A program made the position numbers and the translations under genes. A stretch of 64,000 bases of DNA from Schistocerca nitens. Lineage: Eukaryota; Arthropoda; Insecta; Orthoptera; Acrididae. The stretch spans positions 15,994,501-16,058,500 of the forward strand of contig NC_064621.1 in the NCBI RefSeq assembly GCF_023898315.1. The letters are read 5' to 3'. The notes under the pieces are model-generated. The model was not told the origin of the DNA, searched no databases, and saw nothing but the letters and a program-made list of their open reading frames with translations. This document shows, in pieces, positions 49,678 through 61,855 of this stretch; the stretch's first letter is position 1, and the number at the start of each line of letters is the position of its first letter.

Positions 49678-50490
49678 CTTCGCTTCAATATAGCGTTTTG
49701 CCAACACATTGTTTATAATCTGAAACTGCTACTTCCATCGCTCTACTTGCAAATGGCCTCAATGAACTCTGTCCATGCGTGCTACAAATGCCCACTTCCA
49801 GCTGCGGCGGATTCTTCCCCTTCTACAGTGGTTGCTAGTGATGTCGTTCTTAGGGCGTCTGCAAAGCCGTACGTCCCAATTACGAGGTACCTTATGAATC
49901 AGATGATCATTTATATAATTTCAAACTAATAGCCAATTTTCAGTAAATCAAAATTGAATTCGGGGTCCCTCGCAGATCTCCGATTCTCTTCCCCTGAAAA
50001 TTATATTCAAAATCTACTTACTGAACAGGGCTTCCATACTGATAAAAGCGCTAAAACGTACAAAAATACAACAACGAAAACGAAAATTGCTATGAACACG
50101 TCAAATGAAAACTAAACGGGATTCAGGAACAGTCTGATAAGCTTATTATGACGTTGCAGTTTAGGTTGTTTTGAGAAATACATTATTAAGAAAAAAATCG
50201 ATACGTTGCACGGTTTAAGAGTTAAATAGCACTGAACTTAGATAATGAGGCCGTTGCTCGCGCAGATTCAAGTGGCCCGCCAGATATAGGCCTAGTTGGT
50301 GTCAGCCGTTCTCGTAGCGTAGATGGTGGCGCACGAGACTGCTCAGCCTTGGGCTCCGGTTCGATCCGTACTGTTGTTCCACATCCAATTTGTCCGAGGA
50401 CAGAAAGCTGTGGCAGGCCACACGAAACCAGTCAAATGACTGCTGACGAGAAAAAAATTCTGGACCTGCCTCTTTCGTGGACGCAGTACG
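49676..50490. other. unrecognised DNA with a weak tRNA-like box
   Basis: At about 50309-50378 the words tagcgtagatggtggcgc and ctccggttcgatccg resemble A and B boxes. No SINE body was recognised. Confidence 0.3.
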
Positions 50491-50499
50491 CCTCGTTAC

Positions 50500-50835
50500 G
50501 CTTACGCCTTTTGCTGAGGCGGGACGACACGCGAGCTGTGCGGGCGCCGTGCCGGCCACTCGCCTGCAGTGACGACCTCTAGCTGCCCTGCCCCCGCTGC
50601 GGCCTCCTAGTGATTAGCACAGCACAGCGCCTCCGAGGCAGCGCGCCGCCGCCCTGGCACTACGGCGGACGGCCACGGGGCCGCGGCGTCTCAGACTGCG
50701 GACTGCGGCCGAATGCTCGGCCACTTGCGGCCGTCGCCGCCGCTGGTCGCCCGGCGTGGGCGCCGCCCTCTGGCCCTGCGTACACGTGTGCGCCTTCACG
50801 GGTTAGCGTTCCCCGCTACGCACTGTAATGTGTGG
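50500..50835. promoter_or_regulatory. CpG-rich island-like patch
   Basis: Strongly GC- and CpG-rich (gcgccgccgccctgg near 50642, gccgtcgccgccgctgg near 50730). Overlapping frames on both strands reflect composition. A promoter or first exon is possible but unsupported. Confidence 0.3.
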
Positions 50836-51470
50836 GCGAGAATCGAGCCCTCGACGGAGGGCTGGCATTGGCAGTCACAAGCGTCGCCACGTTCCCGCTG
50901 GCCACGGTTGAATTCCGGGAAGCTGACCACACTCAGTTCGCTACGCCGGTGACTAACAAGCACCGAGTGATATCATCACAGCGCGAAAGAGCTCAGACAA
51001 ATATATTTGAGAAGGCAGGGCGCAAAATCACTGTTTGCGGGGGTGGGTCTTGTTGTTCGGTTACAATCTGAGCTACGAGTCAGTACCCTAGACTTGAGGA
51101 AACAACATATATCACTATTAGGCGAAATCTGATGTTCTCATATTTGAGCTAGTGAAGTATCCTGATAAATAGTTTCGTAGTCATAAGTCTCTTAGCTGGG
51201 TCTATATTGGTTTACCGGTTTCGAATGTTATGAAAGGCAGAAGGAAGATCTGTAACGTTGCGTTGGCAACGTGGTAATTTGAGAGGAAGTACAAAAGAAG
51301 CATGATAGCACAGGCAATGAGATGATGCTTCGACTTTAATACCTATTGCAGCTTAAGTTTATCTTGCACATTTGGGTCGCCTACAACAAACTTCGCGACC
51401 ATTGATACGTAGACGGTATGACGCTGCAGTGCAAAGAGACGCAGTCATTTCCGTTGGCGTAATTTATTTA
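50836..51470. other. unrecognised DNA
   Basis: No motif or repeat end recognised. Confidence 0.4.
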
Positions 51471-51473
51471 TTA

Positions 51474-51638
51474 TTCGCAGCGCAATTTTTTAACAATTTT
51501 CTTTATAATTCTTGCGAAAACGGATCGTGAGGGACTGATGCGATCAGGATACGTTTCGGCATAAAACTGTTCCGGTGCTCTAAGGGTTTCCTGGCATTCT
51601 CCATAAAGAAAACCCATAACAACTTCTTTGAACGACAT
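51474..51638 (-). pseudogene. mariner-like transposase N-terminal fragment (DUF4817-type)
   Basis: From an ATG at 51638 the minus frame reads MSFKEVVMGFLYGECQE...FYAETYPDR and SVFARIIKKIVKKLR. This is the same helix-turn-helix block as in the element at 1-1968 (LLIYGECQ, YAESYP). No catalytic part follows, and flanks 51639-52710 show nothing else recognisable apart from a 110-codon minus frame (52219-52551) without motif. Confidence 0.65.
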
Positions 51639-53205
51639 AAACGTCGCGAAAGTCTGAATCGCTTCATGAGCAAATTGTATGACCACTGAGAGAACAGAGC
51701 ATGACCGTCGGGCTTTAAGCGCACAAGTAAATGCGCGAGCCATATCGAACCCTTGCGGTACGGCAGAAGGCTATTAAAATGTTCCAAGGTCATTTCTGCT
51801 TTTAAATGTGTACGTTTCAAATTCAGATTCCTTAGATCAGTACAGCCTTGATTGCCTTGATTTACTTTACAACCTCGGTTCAGAGGTTTATTACTCATTC
51901 TGTAATAGAATTTTTACTTGATTTTGTTCACATTCCTGTTTATGTCCTCTGCCATAGATATATAGCCATTTATAGCATTCATGCATCATTTCGCCAGTTT
52001 TAGTCATTCACTCTAGTCAGTGTATACTGACTTTCGGAAATAATCCAACAGCAGTAACCAGAAGAGCCTTTCACATATCGTGAGATATCCTTTCAAACAA
52101 CGCACAGCACACAGCACCCAGGCTACGCACAGACATCAGCAAGGGGAAGTACCAGTACACGCAGACTGGCGGAAGCAGCGCAACAAAAACTAGCTCGGTC
52201 CATCTTGTGTGCCCATGTTTACACGAGGAAACCTCTGAGCCGTGGTTCCTGAAAGCAGGCCAAGAGAAAGCTTCTTCTCCGATACCTATCTAACGCAACT
52301 CCTCTAATGGCCCCCACGTCAATGGGGCTTTCAAGCGTCACAAAAAAGGGCAACGTCTTTGAACAGTGACTCCATTGATCTTCGTCGTCAGCGCAACGTC
52401 GACAGCACAACAGACGGCTGGCCATCGTTTGCAACGACGTCTGTTGCACGCGCCGCAAGATCGTTGCGTTGCGCCTTAAATGTCTGCACAAAAAAAGAGA
52501 CGTTGAGACAGTGCTCTCAGCAGAGTAACGTATCAATCTGCAGTGTTGCATAAGCTTGATTCGCAGAATAACCAGATGGTATCTTGTATACTCAACTCAC
52601 AAACATAACACGTTTTTCTCTGTCATAATTCCACAACAACTGGATATAATGTTACAGGCTTTGTAGAGACACATTTCAAAGCAATTTATAGGCCTCTGTA
52701 TATTTTCTTATCTTTATATATATAATTCTACTGTACGTGTGTGTGTCACTGAACTTCTCCTAAACGGCTGGATCGATGTGAATGAATTTTTTTGTATGCG
52801 TTTGGGTGGCGCCCTGGATCGTTTGGATTCACAAATCAGCCCGGCAGATGGCGCTGCAGTCGGTATCTAGGTTATTTATCTATGCTACAACTAAACGGCT
52901 GGATCGACTTGAATGAATTTTTGTGTATGCATTCAAGTGGGGGCCTGGAAAATGTACATTCTTAAATCAGCACGGCAGGTGGCGTTGCATTTTAGTGTGC
53001 AATATTGAGCGTATTATACTCAGATATAAGTTACGTGCATAGGATTTCGTTTATTTTTCGACATTTTAAGTGTCTTATATTATGTGTGTTTCGTTATTTT
53101 GATATTTTAATTTTTTTTTGTACGGTGTCTTTTGTTATTTCAGGTGTCGTATTTCAGTGAATATTAAGTTTATTATATTCACACATAAGTTACGTACATA
53201 AAACA

Positions 53206-56200
53206 ATGCCACGTCTTCGTGGACGAGGAAGAAATGTTGGTCTACGGACTCGGAATTCACAATTAGTCCAGAACCGTCGGTTAAATAGATAGGCAGAAGA
53301 TCAATTGACGGACAATGAAAATTTAAGAAACCAGGCTGCAATCAGACATGCTAATGAAAGTCAAGAGCAACGCAACGAACGCTTTCGAGCAAGTGCATTG
53401 AGACGATTACTGGCCCGTCAACGAGGCACCGACACATTCAGAACACGTGAACAACAGCGTTTGCAAGTGTATCGCGCCTTGACGCGTGCGTCACTTCTTC
53501 GCCTTGCGTTTGAATATGAGTCGGACGTCGACTATTCGTCACATTCACAAATTGTAATCGATGCTATGAACAAAGAATGCCAACACTGTCATGCACTCAA
53601 ATACAAGGGTGAATCAGCCGGTTTCTGCTGCGCGTCTGGAAAAGTTGTATTGCCACCATTGAATTCGCCACCAGAACCACTGAAAACACTATTGGCTCGA
53701 GCTACAGCTCAATCTAAATTGTTTTTGAGTAAAATCCGCAAATTCAATTCGTGATTTCAAATGACATCATTTGGAGCAACAAAAATCGTTCAGAATGAGG
53801 ATGGTCGCAATTTTCAATCATCGTTTAAGATTCAGGGCCAAGTGTATCACCAAATTGGTTCTTTAATGCCGATGCCTGATACCGAATCAAAATTTCTGCA
53901 AATCTACTTCATGGGTGATGAGGAGCAGCAAATAAACGCACGCTGCCAGTACAACCATATCGAGCAGATGGAGGAGCGAGAAGTTGTGGGTATTTTAGAA
54001 CCGTTTTTACAGAATCACAACCAGTTGGTCCAGTTGTTCAATACCGTTTCAGTAAGACTACAAAACGACAACTATACGATCGTCATCAAAGCAGACAAAG
54101 TACCATCTGGGCAGCACGCGGGCCGATATAATGTACCGACCATTAATGAAGTTGCAGTTGTTATGGTTGGCGACGCATTTGAACGTCGAGATATAGGAAT
54201 CCAACGCAGAGATAACACAGTGCATAAGATTGAAGACAGTCATCGCTCTTACGACACTTTGCAATATCCATTGATATTTTGGGAAGGAGAAAATGGATAT
54301 CATTTAAATGTCAAACAAAGAAATCCAGCAACAGGTACAATCTACACATGTCATTACCTAATAATTTATTTTTATGCACAATTAATTTCTTTGTGTCGTA
54401 ATTATATTTTTACTTTGCAGGTGCAGAAACCAGCAAGAAAGTGAGCGCTATGAACTTCTATGCATATCGGTTGATGATTCGTGCCAATGAAGACAATAAT
54501 ATTCTCCGATGCCGCCAGCTGTTTCATCAATATATCGTTGATATGTATGCGAAAACTGAAAGCGAGCGATTACGATACGTCAGGCATAATCAAGCGAAAC
54601 TTCGAGCTGAGGAATAAATTCATTTGCGTGATGGTATTGTTGGTAACGTAGATGGAATAACTAGTAACTACGACATCGGTACTTCATATATTCTTCCATC
54701 ATCATATATTGGTAGCCCACGTCATATGCAAGAATATATTCAAGACGCCATGACTTTTGTGCGCGTGTACGGACGACCAGATTTGTTCATTACATTTACG
54801 TGTAATTCAAAATTAAAATTGCGTTATTGCTGGGTCAAACTGCAATAGATCAGCACGATATCACTGCACGTGTCTTCAGACAAAAGTTAAAATCGTTGAT
54901 GAACTTGATTATACATTCCTCTGTATTTGGCAAAACACGTTGCTGGCTGTATTCTGTTGAATGGCAAAAACGAGGTTTGCCACACGCGCATATTTTGATT
55001 TGGTTGGTCAACAAAATACAGTCTGAAGAAATTGATAAAATTATCTCAGCAGAAATTCCGGATCGTAATATCGATCAAGGATTATATGAGATTGTTACCG
55101 CTAACATGATCCATGGTCCATGCGGTGCTATAAACATGACGGCGCCGTGCATGGACAATGGAAAATGTACCAAACGTTTTCCAAAAAATTGTATAAGTGA
55201 TACAATCGCTAATATCCATGGTTATCCATTGTATCGTCGTATAGACACTGACCATGGTGGTCAATCACATCAATTACGCATTTCAAACAGTACAACAGTT
55301 GACACTGGCAATGACTGGGTGGTCACACCATTTCTGTGTGAAATCTACAAAGCACACAAAAACATTTAGCTCTGCAGTTCGATCAAGTCCATAAAATATA
55401 TATGCAAATATGTCCATAAGGGCAGTGATATGGCTGTATTTGCTGCTCACAATGTTAACGAAAACGATGAAATAACACGGTATCAAATGGGCCGATACAT
55501 CAGCAGCAATGAAGCACCTTGAAAATGGACAGCGTGTTTATTTCGCGGAAGAGACTGCCCTACAACGTGTATCAATTGTCCCAAAAACCACATTAACTGA
55601 GATTTTCGAACTATGCAACCGACCAGGTATTGCCGGTCAATTCCCAAAGACATTAATGTATACTGATGTGCCACGATATTTCACATGGAACAAACAGTCA
55701 AAAAAGTGGGAACCACGAAAGTGAGGTGTTCCGGTTGAAGAGTAACGCGGCATATTTATGGGAAATACATTAAGCCGATTATACACAGTCCATCCAAAGC
55801 AACGCGAATGTTTCTTCTTGCGTTTATTGTCGGTTAATGTTGCTGGGCCGACGTCCTTCCAATACTTGAGAACAGTCAATGTCATTTTGTACGACACATA
55901 TGATAATGCGTGCTGGAAGATGAGAACCATTGCAGATGCAGCACTCAGTTCCTCTCCTCATCAAATTCGCCAATTATTCGCCATATTATTGGCGACATGT
56001 TTTCCATCTCAAGCTTCTGTCCTCTGGGACAAATATAAAGATTCCATGAGCAACGACATTCTGAATCGCATTCGGATCTTTGATCAAGATCCCAATATCG
56101 ATTTTTCGCCGGAAATATATAACGAAGCGCTAATAAAGATTGAAGATATTTACATTTTGATTTATGCCACTCACTCATTTTGGTATGCCCTCACCTAACC

Positions 56201-57241
56201 GCCCAGCAACAGCCATCATTAACAGCGAGATTCAGCGCGAACAACATTTCAGTACGGTCTCTTTACCTACTTTCATTGAAAATAATGAGCAAAGAATGCA
56301 TACGATCGAATTAATATGTCAGTTGCAGCAGAACAAGGCGGAATCCTTTTTTTTTTTTTTTTTGGACGCACTAGGTGGCACTGGGAAAACCTTTCTCATC
56401 TCACTAATACTTGTGCGCGCATTCGATCACAAAATCATAACTTTGCTTCATGGCGGACGGACTGCACATTCAGCACTCAAGTTGCCGTTGAACATTCACA
56501 CAAATCCAGATGCAGTGTGCAACACAAAAAAAGCATTCCGGTATGGCTAAAGTTTTGCAAAAATGCAAAATTATTATCTGGGATGAATGTACTATGGCCC
56601 ACAAGCATTCACTTGAAGCTCTCGTTAGAATGATGAACGATCTAAATAATAACACCAGGCTTTCCGGTGGTGCCTTACTGCTGCTGTCCGGTGATTTTAG
56701 ACAGACATTGCCGGTCATTCCATGCGATACATATGCGGATGAAATTAACGCATGCATAAAACAACCTTTTCTATGGCGAAATGTCAGTACATTACGTCTT
56801 AACACAAATATACGTGTTCAACTGCAAAACGATCCATTGGCACTATAATTCTCCGAGCAATTGCTCAACATTGGAAAAGGAACAATACCATTGCATGGAG
56901 ACACACAGTGCATCAAATTGCCAGACAATATCTGCAACATGGTAAATACGAAAGATGCTTTGATTGAAAACAGATTTGCAGATTTACAAGCTAATTATAT
57001 TAATCATGCGTGGCTTCGTAAACGAGCTATTGTAGCCGCAAAAAATATCTATGTTGACGCTATTAACTTCAAAATACAACAGTCATTTCCCGGCAATGAG
57101 ATATTGTTCAAATCGATCGACACTGTTACCGATCCTGACGAAGCAGTCAACTATCCTGTTGAATTTTTGAATTCGCTGGATTTACCTGGAATGCCACCAA
57201 ATAACGTACCATTAAAAATTCCAGCAACACGAGCTAAGTAA
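53206..57241 (+). pseudogene. Helitron Rep-helicase, multiply broken, one intron visible
   Basis: This enzyme would nick and unwind DNA for rolling-circle transposition. It opens MPRLRGRGRNVG at 53206, meets a stop near 53287, and continues as the 53305-53754 and 53761-54334 frames (SSFKIQGQVYHQIGSL, NEVAVVMVGD). After the intron comes SAMNFYAYRLMIR and a Rep nuclease: the HUH motif GLPHAHILIWL at about 54974-55006, and a YICKY two-tyrosine motif with tyrosine codons at 55397 and 55409. The helicase follows: Walker A GGTGKT at about 56374, just after a run of T at 56347-56363, and Walker B IIIWDEC at about 56570, then LSGDFRQTLPVI. It ends at KIPATRAK, short of the last helicase motifs. At least seven stops or shifts are present. 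Confidence 0.88.
54335..54420 (+). other. probable spliceosomal intron in the Helitron gene
   Basis: The 86-base insert starts gtacaa and ends tactttgcag. Removing it joins AATG..-type codons into NPATG then AETSKKVSAMNFYAYR, the order known in Helitron Rep proteins. It is AT-rich with a T-rich 3' tract. Confidence 0.7.
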
Positions 57242-57734
57242 ATATATATATAGCGGTGCCGGAGGCGCACAGCCAGCGAAAAACTCTAAGTCCAACTATA
57301 AGAGTAAAATGCCCATCCACCAACCCCACACCAAAACCACCCTACATACACTTCTTTAAGCACTTATTAACACTGTGTATACTGATAAGACACAGACTCA
57401 ATAACAAAGCAGAAAAAGACACGCAAAGATAAGAAATAATCTTCGGAATTTAAATGCACCTAAAAGCTATACAACGATGCAAGATTAGTTATAAAAAAAA
57501 TTATGGGCAATGTTCTTGAAGCTACAATTTTGAACGGCAAGTTTGAAGGTGAAGTTGTTCTCCTGCCACTAATGCCAATGATCCCTTCAGACTCACCCAT
57601 TCCATTCAGACGTCTGCAATTTCCAATTCGCTTGGCATTTGCCATGACAACGTCTGTCGGGTCTTCTAGTATCTGTGTAAAGTGTTTCCGGTTCCTGAGG
57701 TACGATTTTAGGTGGGCTGCAACATACATATGTA

Positions 57735-58250
57735 TTACTGCCATAACTTCGTTGGACGGAAGTGAATATTCCAGCCACAACATTCTTCAAAAGTGGAAGT
57801 AGATGGATGTCTGAGGGTGAGTATTCCATCATTCCGGATAGAAATCCCTCGGATTTCCCGAGACAGCTCACTGAGAAGGTGCATTAAGCCGTGAAACATG
57901 ATATTCATTTCTGTAAATGCAGAGCTTCTCTCCCAATGTATCATCCCACGCGTACTCAATGTGGTTTAAGTCGGGGTTACGCCATTCACCGAATATCCCC
58001 TCGTTCCAACAACTCCGCCACCTCTGCAGTTAGATGCGGTTGCGTAGTATCACCAATAAAAATAAAGTCAGGCCGGAATGCACCTCTGAAAAGACACACA
58101 TGGGAAAAGAGTACAGCGCCACGAGAACGTTGACGGGTGAGTGTACAGTGTTCAAAGATTTGGAGGACAGTGCGCCCGTGCAACATTATGCCTCCCAAAC
58201 CATAACGCCTGGACCATATAAACGATCAAGTTCAAGAATACTGGAAGTAC
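57735..58250 (-). pseudogene. Tc1-like transposase relic, minus orientation
   Basis: Minus strand from about 58250: YGPGVMVW, GGIMLHGRTVLQIFEHCTL and FRGAFRPDFIFIGDTTQPHLTAEVAELLERGDIR. These are the middle of a Tc1 transposase including the second motif, where the usual MDDNAQPH is now IGDTTQPH. A decayed third block and C-terminus follow to about 57735. Confidence 0.75.
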
Positions 58251-58283
58251 CCTCACATGGCGCTCACGCTCCACAGTTACACG

Positions 58284-58851
58284 ACGATTGCATGGGGGTG
58301 TTCTTTGTCAGACAACCAATACAGCTGCAAGTCGGCGGCAACGTCTGCGATGGTGCCGAGAGGCTAATGACTGGACCAACGAGGGCTGGGATCGCGTGCT
58401 CCTCTCGGACGAGAGCAGATTCAGTCTGAGAAGTGATCCTGAACGTAGCCTCATACGGCCAGAGATGGGAAAACCTAATGCAGCCAGCAACGTTGTTGAA
58501 CATGATCGTTTTGGTGGTCCAGGTATGGTGTGCGCTGGCATAATGATGCATGGGCGTTCTAACCTCCAAATATTTTAACACCGTACATCGAACGAGCGCA
58601 CGTTTGAACGCGAGGGTATTCGGGGAAGTGACTGGCATACCCATTTCTCCCACTTAAATCCCATCTAACATGTGTGGGATGCTTTGGGAAGACATATTTC
58701 AGCACGACCACAGGCACCAATGACCATCCAGCAGCTGTCATCAGCGTTGGTGGAGGAGTGAAACGCCCTACCACGAGGACTGCTCACTAACCAAGTGGCC
58801 AGCATGCGAGCACTTTGCAAAGCGCCCACTGCCGTCCTTGGTGAGTACAAG
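58284..58851 (+). pseudogene. Tc1-like transposase relic, plus orientation, internally deleted
   Basis: It reads RRQRLRWCREANDWTNEGWD and LLSDESRFSLRSDPE (first catalytic motif). Then come GGPGMVCAGIMMHGRSNLQIF and a stop. About 50 residues holding the second motif are missing. DWHTHFSHLNPI with a stop, HVWDALGRHI and a frame ending MRALCKAPTAVLGEYK follow. Copy C is inserted at the TA just after this. It is a different subfamily from copies A-C and the same type as the minus relic beside it. Confidence 0.8.
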
Positions 58852-58853
58852 TA

Positions 58854-60275
58854 CACTCCTGGAAATGGAAAAAAGAACACATTGACACCGGTGTGTCAGA
58901 CCAACCATACTTGCTCCGGACACTGCGAGAGGGCTGTACAAGCAACGATCACACGCACGGCACAGCGGACACACCAGGAACTTCGGTGTTGGGCGTCGAA
59001 TGGCGCTAGCTGCGCAGCATTTGTGCACCGCCGCCGTCAGTGTCAGCCAGTTTGCCGTGGCATACGGAGCTCCATCGCAGTCTTTAACACTGGTAGCATG
59101 CCGCGACAGCGTGGACGTGAACCGTATGTGCAGTTGACGGACTTTGAGCGAGGGCGTATAGTGGGCATGCGGGAGGCCGGGTGGACGTACCGCCGAATTG
59201 CTCAACACGTGGGGCGTGAGGTCTCCACAGTACATCGATGTTGTCGCCAGTGGTCGGCGGAAGGTGCACGTGCCCGTCGACCTGGGACCGGACCGCAGCG
59301 ACGCACGGATGCACGCCAAGACCGTAGGATCCTACGCAGTGCCGTAGGGGACCGCACCGCCACTTCCCAGCAAATTAGGGACACTGTTGCTCCTGGGGTA
59401 TCGGCGAGGACCATTCGCAACCGTATCCATGAAGCTGGGCTACGGTCCCGCACACCGTTAGGCCGTCTTCCGCTCACGCCCCAACATCGTGCAGCCCGCC
59501 TCCAGTGGTGTCGCGACAGGCGTGAATGGAGGGACGAATGGAGACGTGTCGTCTTCAGCGATGAGAGTCGCTTCTGGCTTGGTGCCAATGATGGTCGTAT
59601 GCGTGTTTGGCGCCGTGCAGGTGAGCGCCACAATCAGGACTGCATACGACCGAGGCACACAGGGCCAACACCCGGCATCATGGTGTGGGGAGCGATCTCC
59701 TACACTGGCCGTACACCACTGGTGATCGTCGAGGGGACACTGAATAGTGCACGGTACATCCAAACCGTCATCGAACCCATCGTTCTACCATTCCTAGACC
59801 GGCAAGGGAACTTGCTGTTCCAACAGGACAATGCACGTCCGCATGTATCCCGTGCCACCGAACGTGCTCTAGAAGGTGTAAGTCAACTACCCTGGCCAGC
59901 AAGATCTCCGGATCTGTCCCCCATTGAGCATGTTTGGGACTGGATGAAGCGTCGTCTCACGCGGTCTGCACGTCCAGCACGAACGCTGGTCCAACTGAGG
60001 CGCCAGGTGGAAATGGCATGGCAAGCCGTTCCACAGGACTACATCCAGCATCTCTACGATCGTCTCCATGGGAGAATAGCAGCCTGCGTTGCTGCGAAAG
60101 GTGGATATACACTGTACTAGTGCCGACATTGTGCATGCTCTGTTGCCTGTGTCTATGTGCCTGTGGTTCTGTCAGTGTGATCATGTGATGTATCTGACCC
60201 CAGGAATGTGTCAATAAAATTTCCCCTTCCTGGGACAATGAATTCACGGTGTTCTTATTTCAATTTCCAGGAGTG
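58854..60275 (+). mobile_element. Tc1-like transposon, copy C, complete
   Basis: Terminal repeats cactcctggaaatgg (58854) and ccaggagtg (ending 60275) have TA on both sides (58852-58853 and 60276-60277). Length is 1422 bp, the same size as copy A. Confidence 0.95.
59098..60120 (+). CDS. Tc1-like DDE transposase, copy C, intact ORF
   Basis: 340 residues from the ATG at 59098 (MPRQRGREPYVQL); the longer frame from 58795 runs through the inverted repeat from an unrelated relic and is rejected. The two helix-turn-helix regions are as in copy A (GWTYRRIAQHVGREVSTV, SARTIRNRIHEAGL). Catalytic motifs are VVFSDESRFWLG, LFQQDNARPHV and ARSPDLSPIEHVWDW, all canonical, so of the three copies this is the best candidate for an active enzyme. 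The D-to-E spacing is 32. It differs from copy A at about eight residues, for example W/C after SRF, E/Q in ATERALEG, and L/P in SPDLSPIE. It would act on the shared inverted repeats and could mobilise copy B in trans if B's altered ends are still recognised. Confidence 0.93.
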   Translation: MPRQRGREPYVQLTDFERGRIVGMREAGWTYRRIAQHVGREVSTVHRCCRQWSAEGARARRPGTGPQRRTDARQDRRILRSAVGDRTATSQQIRDTVAPGVSARTIRNRIHEAGLRSRTPLGRLPLTPQHRAARLQWCRDRREWRDEWRRVVFSDESRFWLGANDGRMRVWRRAGERHNQDCIRPRHTGPTPGIMVWGAISYTGRTPLVIVEGTLNSARYIQTVIEPIVLPFLDRQGNLLFQQDNARPHVSRATERALEGVSQLPWPARSPDLSPIEHVWDWMKRRLTRSARPARTLVQLRRQVEMAWQAVPQDYIQHLYDRLHGRIAACVAAKGGYTLY

Positions 60276-60277
60276 TA

Positions 60278-61855
60278 TTATGACCGTATCTCCGCCTTTT
60301 TAATATTCAGGGGACCATCGTCAATCGCGGTATAATTATTGTTTTTGAATAAAAGTGTCCTTTCTGTTCACCTCATTGTATATTTCTTTCAGTTATCTTC
60401 TGTGCTATGCTATCGTCCATGTTTCCTCGAGACATGTTATTTTGCAGTGACACATCATGCGAAAATAATACTTTCGTCGTTACGTTTTTCGCACCAGTGT
60501 ATGTACATGCCAGCGTCTTGATGGCATTCCGTGGTCATTGCCGCTGCCTTCTGTTTTGTTAAAAAAATATTGCTACGTTCACGAATTTCAGTGGATTTCC
60601 TGAATGAACGTGTGTGACAACTCTTCTCTACAGCGAGACCCTCAGCAATACACAATACTTCTCGTACAGCAGCTGTCTACAGACGTCGTTGAGCAAAGCC
60701 TCATACGTCTGGCTCTCACTGTGCGAACCCGTGACGCAATGCGCCACTCTTCTTGTGAATCTCCTCTGTTCCCCGTGTCTTATAAGGGTCTAGGACTGAA
60801 ACACATTTACACATTATCTGTTACGCAAGCTGCTTCTTCGGCGGATAAGTTACATTTTCTTAGGATTATTCCACACTGCCACTTGTGTTTCCTGACAACA
60901 ACTTCACGGAGTCGTTTCATTTTAGGCCGCTCAGGATAGCTGCTCCTAGTTATTTAACGGTAGTTATTGTTTCCAGTTGAGAGATTTCCACAGTTTTTGT
61001 GAAGTTTGTGATAGATATAGCATTGACATGTATATTTTCAATATGCCATCATAGTTTCCTAAATGATTTTTGCACAGATTTTGTTGGAACCAAAGTTAAG
61101 GCTTTCACAAAAACTACAAATACGATAAAACCGGGCAACGAATACTCAATGAACTGCTACAGTGTGCAGCCATCTTGACCCTTGCTTGATTGAAACACCT
61201 TTTTTCTGACCCACACTACAATCATCGTCAATACGAGAGCTGGAGACGTCGCTTTTGTGTCACATTTCGTAATTTCTGTTCTCTTAATTAAACAATCCTG
61301 TCCAAGATCACTTGAAATCGATGAAAAACGTAACAAATTCAGATGGTGTAAAAACTTGAAATATAGACAAATATACTTTTCAAAGTGACATAAAAGCACT
61401 AGAAGTCGGGAAACAATCATTTACGTCGAGTGGAAGCAACCTAATTCTACGCATCATTGTCTCTGAAGAGGGAAGCGAGAACCGTGTTGGGCGACAACAA
61501 AATTTTGGGATTTTGAGAAGTTAATTGAGCCCGGAATGGGAATTAAATATTTTATTATCTGCACATTTATTGCAGCCGCGAAAACAGATATCCCTCCGGA
61601 ATGGGTTATTCTATTATTTAGAGTCTTGTCGTTGTGGTGCATTATTCACCCGCTGATAACGAAGAGGACAAAGCGGCTAGTGTACAAAGTGTCGGCCAGC
61701 GTTAGCCGTGAACAAGAACAGCTCTGGTCCTTTTTCAGCTTAAAAATATGGCAGAAATTTTGTAATAGCTAGGGTAAGTTATGGACGAGAAGCAGGAAAC
61801 GTCTTTTTGAACTGTACCTTGATTTGTAAAATAGTGTGGATAGTGACTTCACTCA
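60278..61855. other. unrecognised DNA
   Basis: Frames of up to 111 codons (60604-60939 plus, 61157-61420 minus) show no domain. Confidence 0.4.

Larger units (their letters stand above)
52711..57241 (+). mobile_element. Helitron, 3'-truncated
   Basis: The 5' end tctttatatatataattctac follows an A, as Helitrons insert between A and T. A leader with two imperfect copies of a module of about 120 bases (ctaaacggctggatcga at 52761 and 52891, then gcacggcag/gcccggcag and tggcg) precedes the coding region. Rep and helicase remains follow to 57241, where similarity stops without the CTRR-hairpin end. 57242-57734 holds only unrecognised DNA. Confidence 0.85.
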
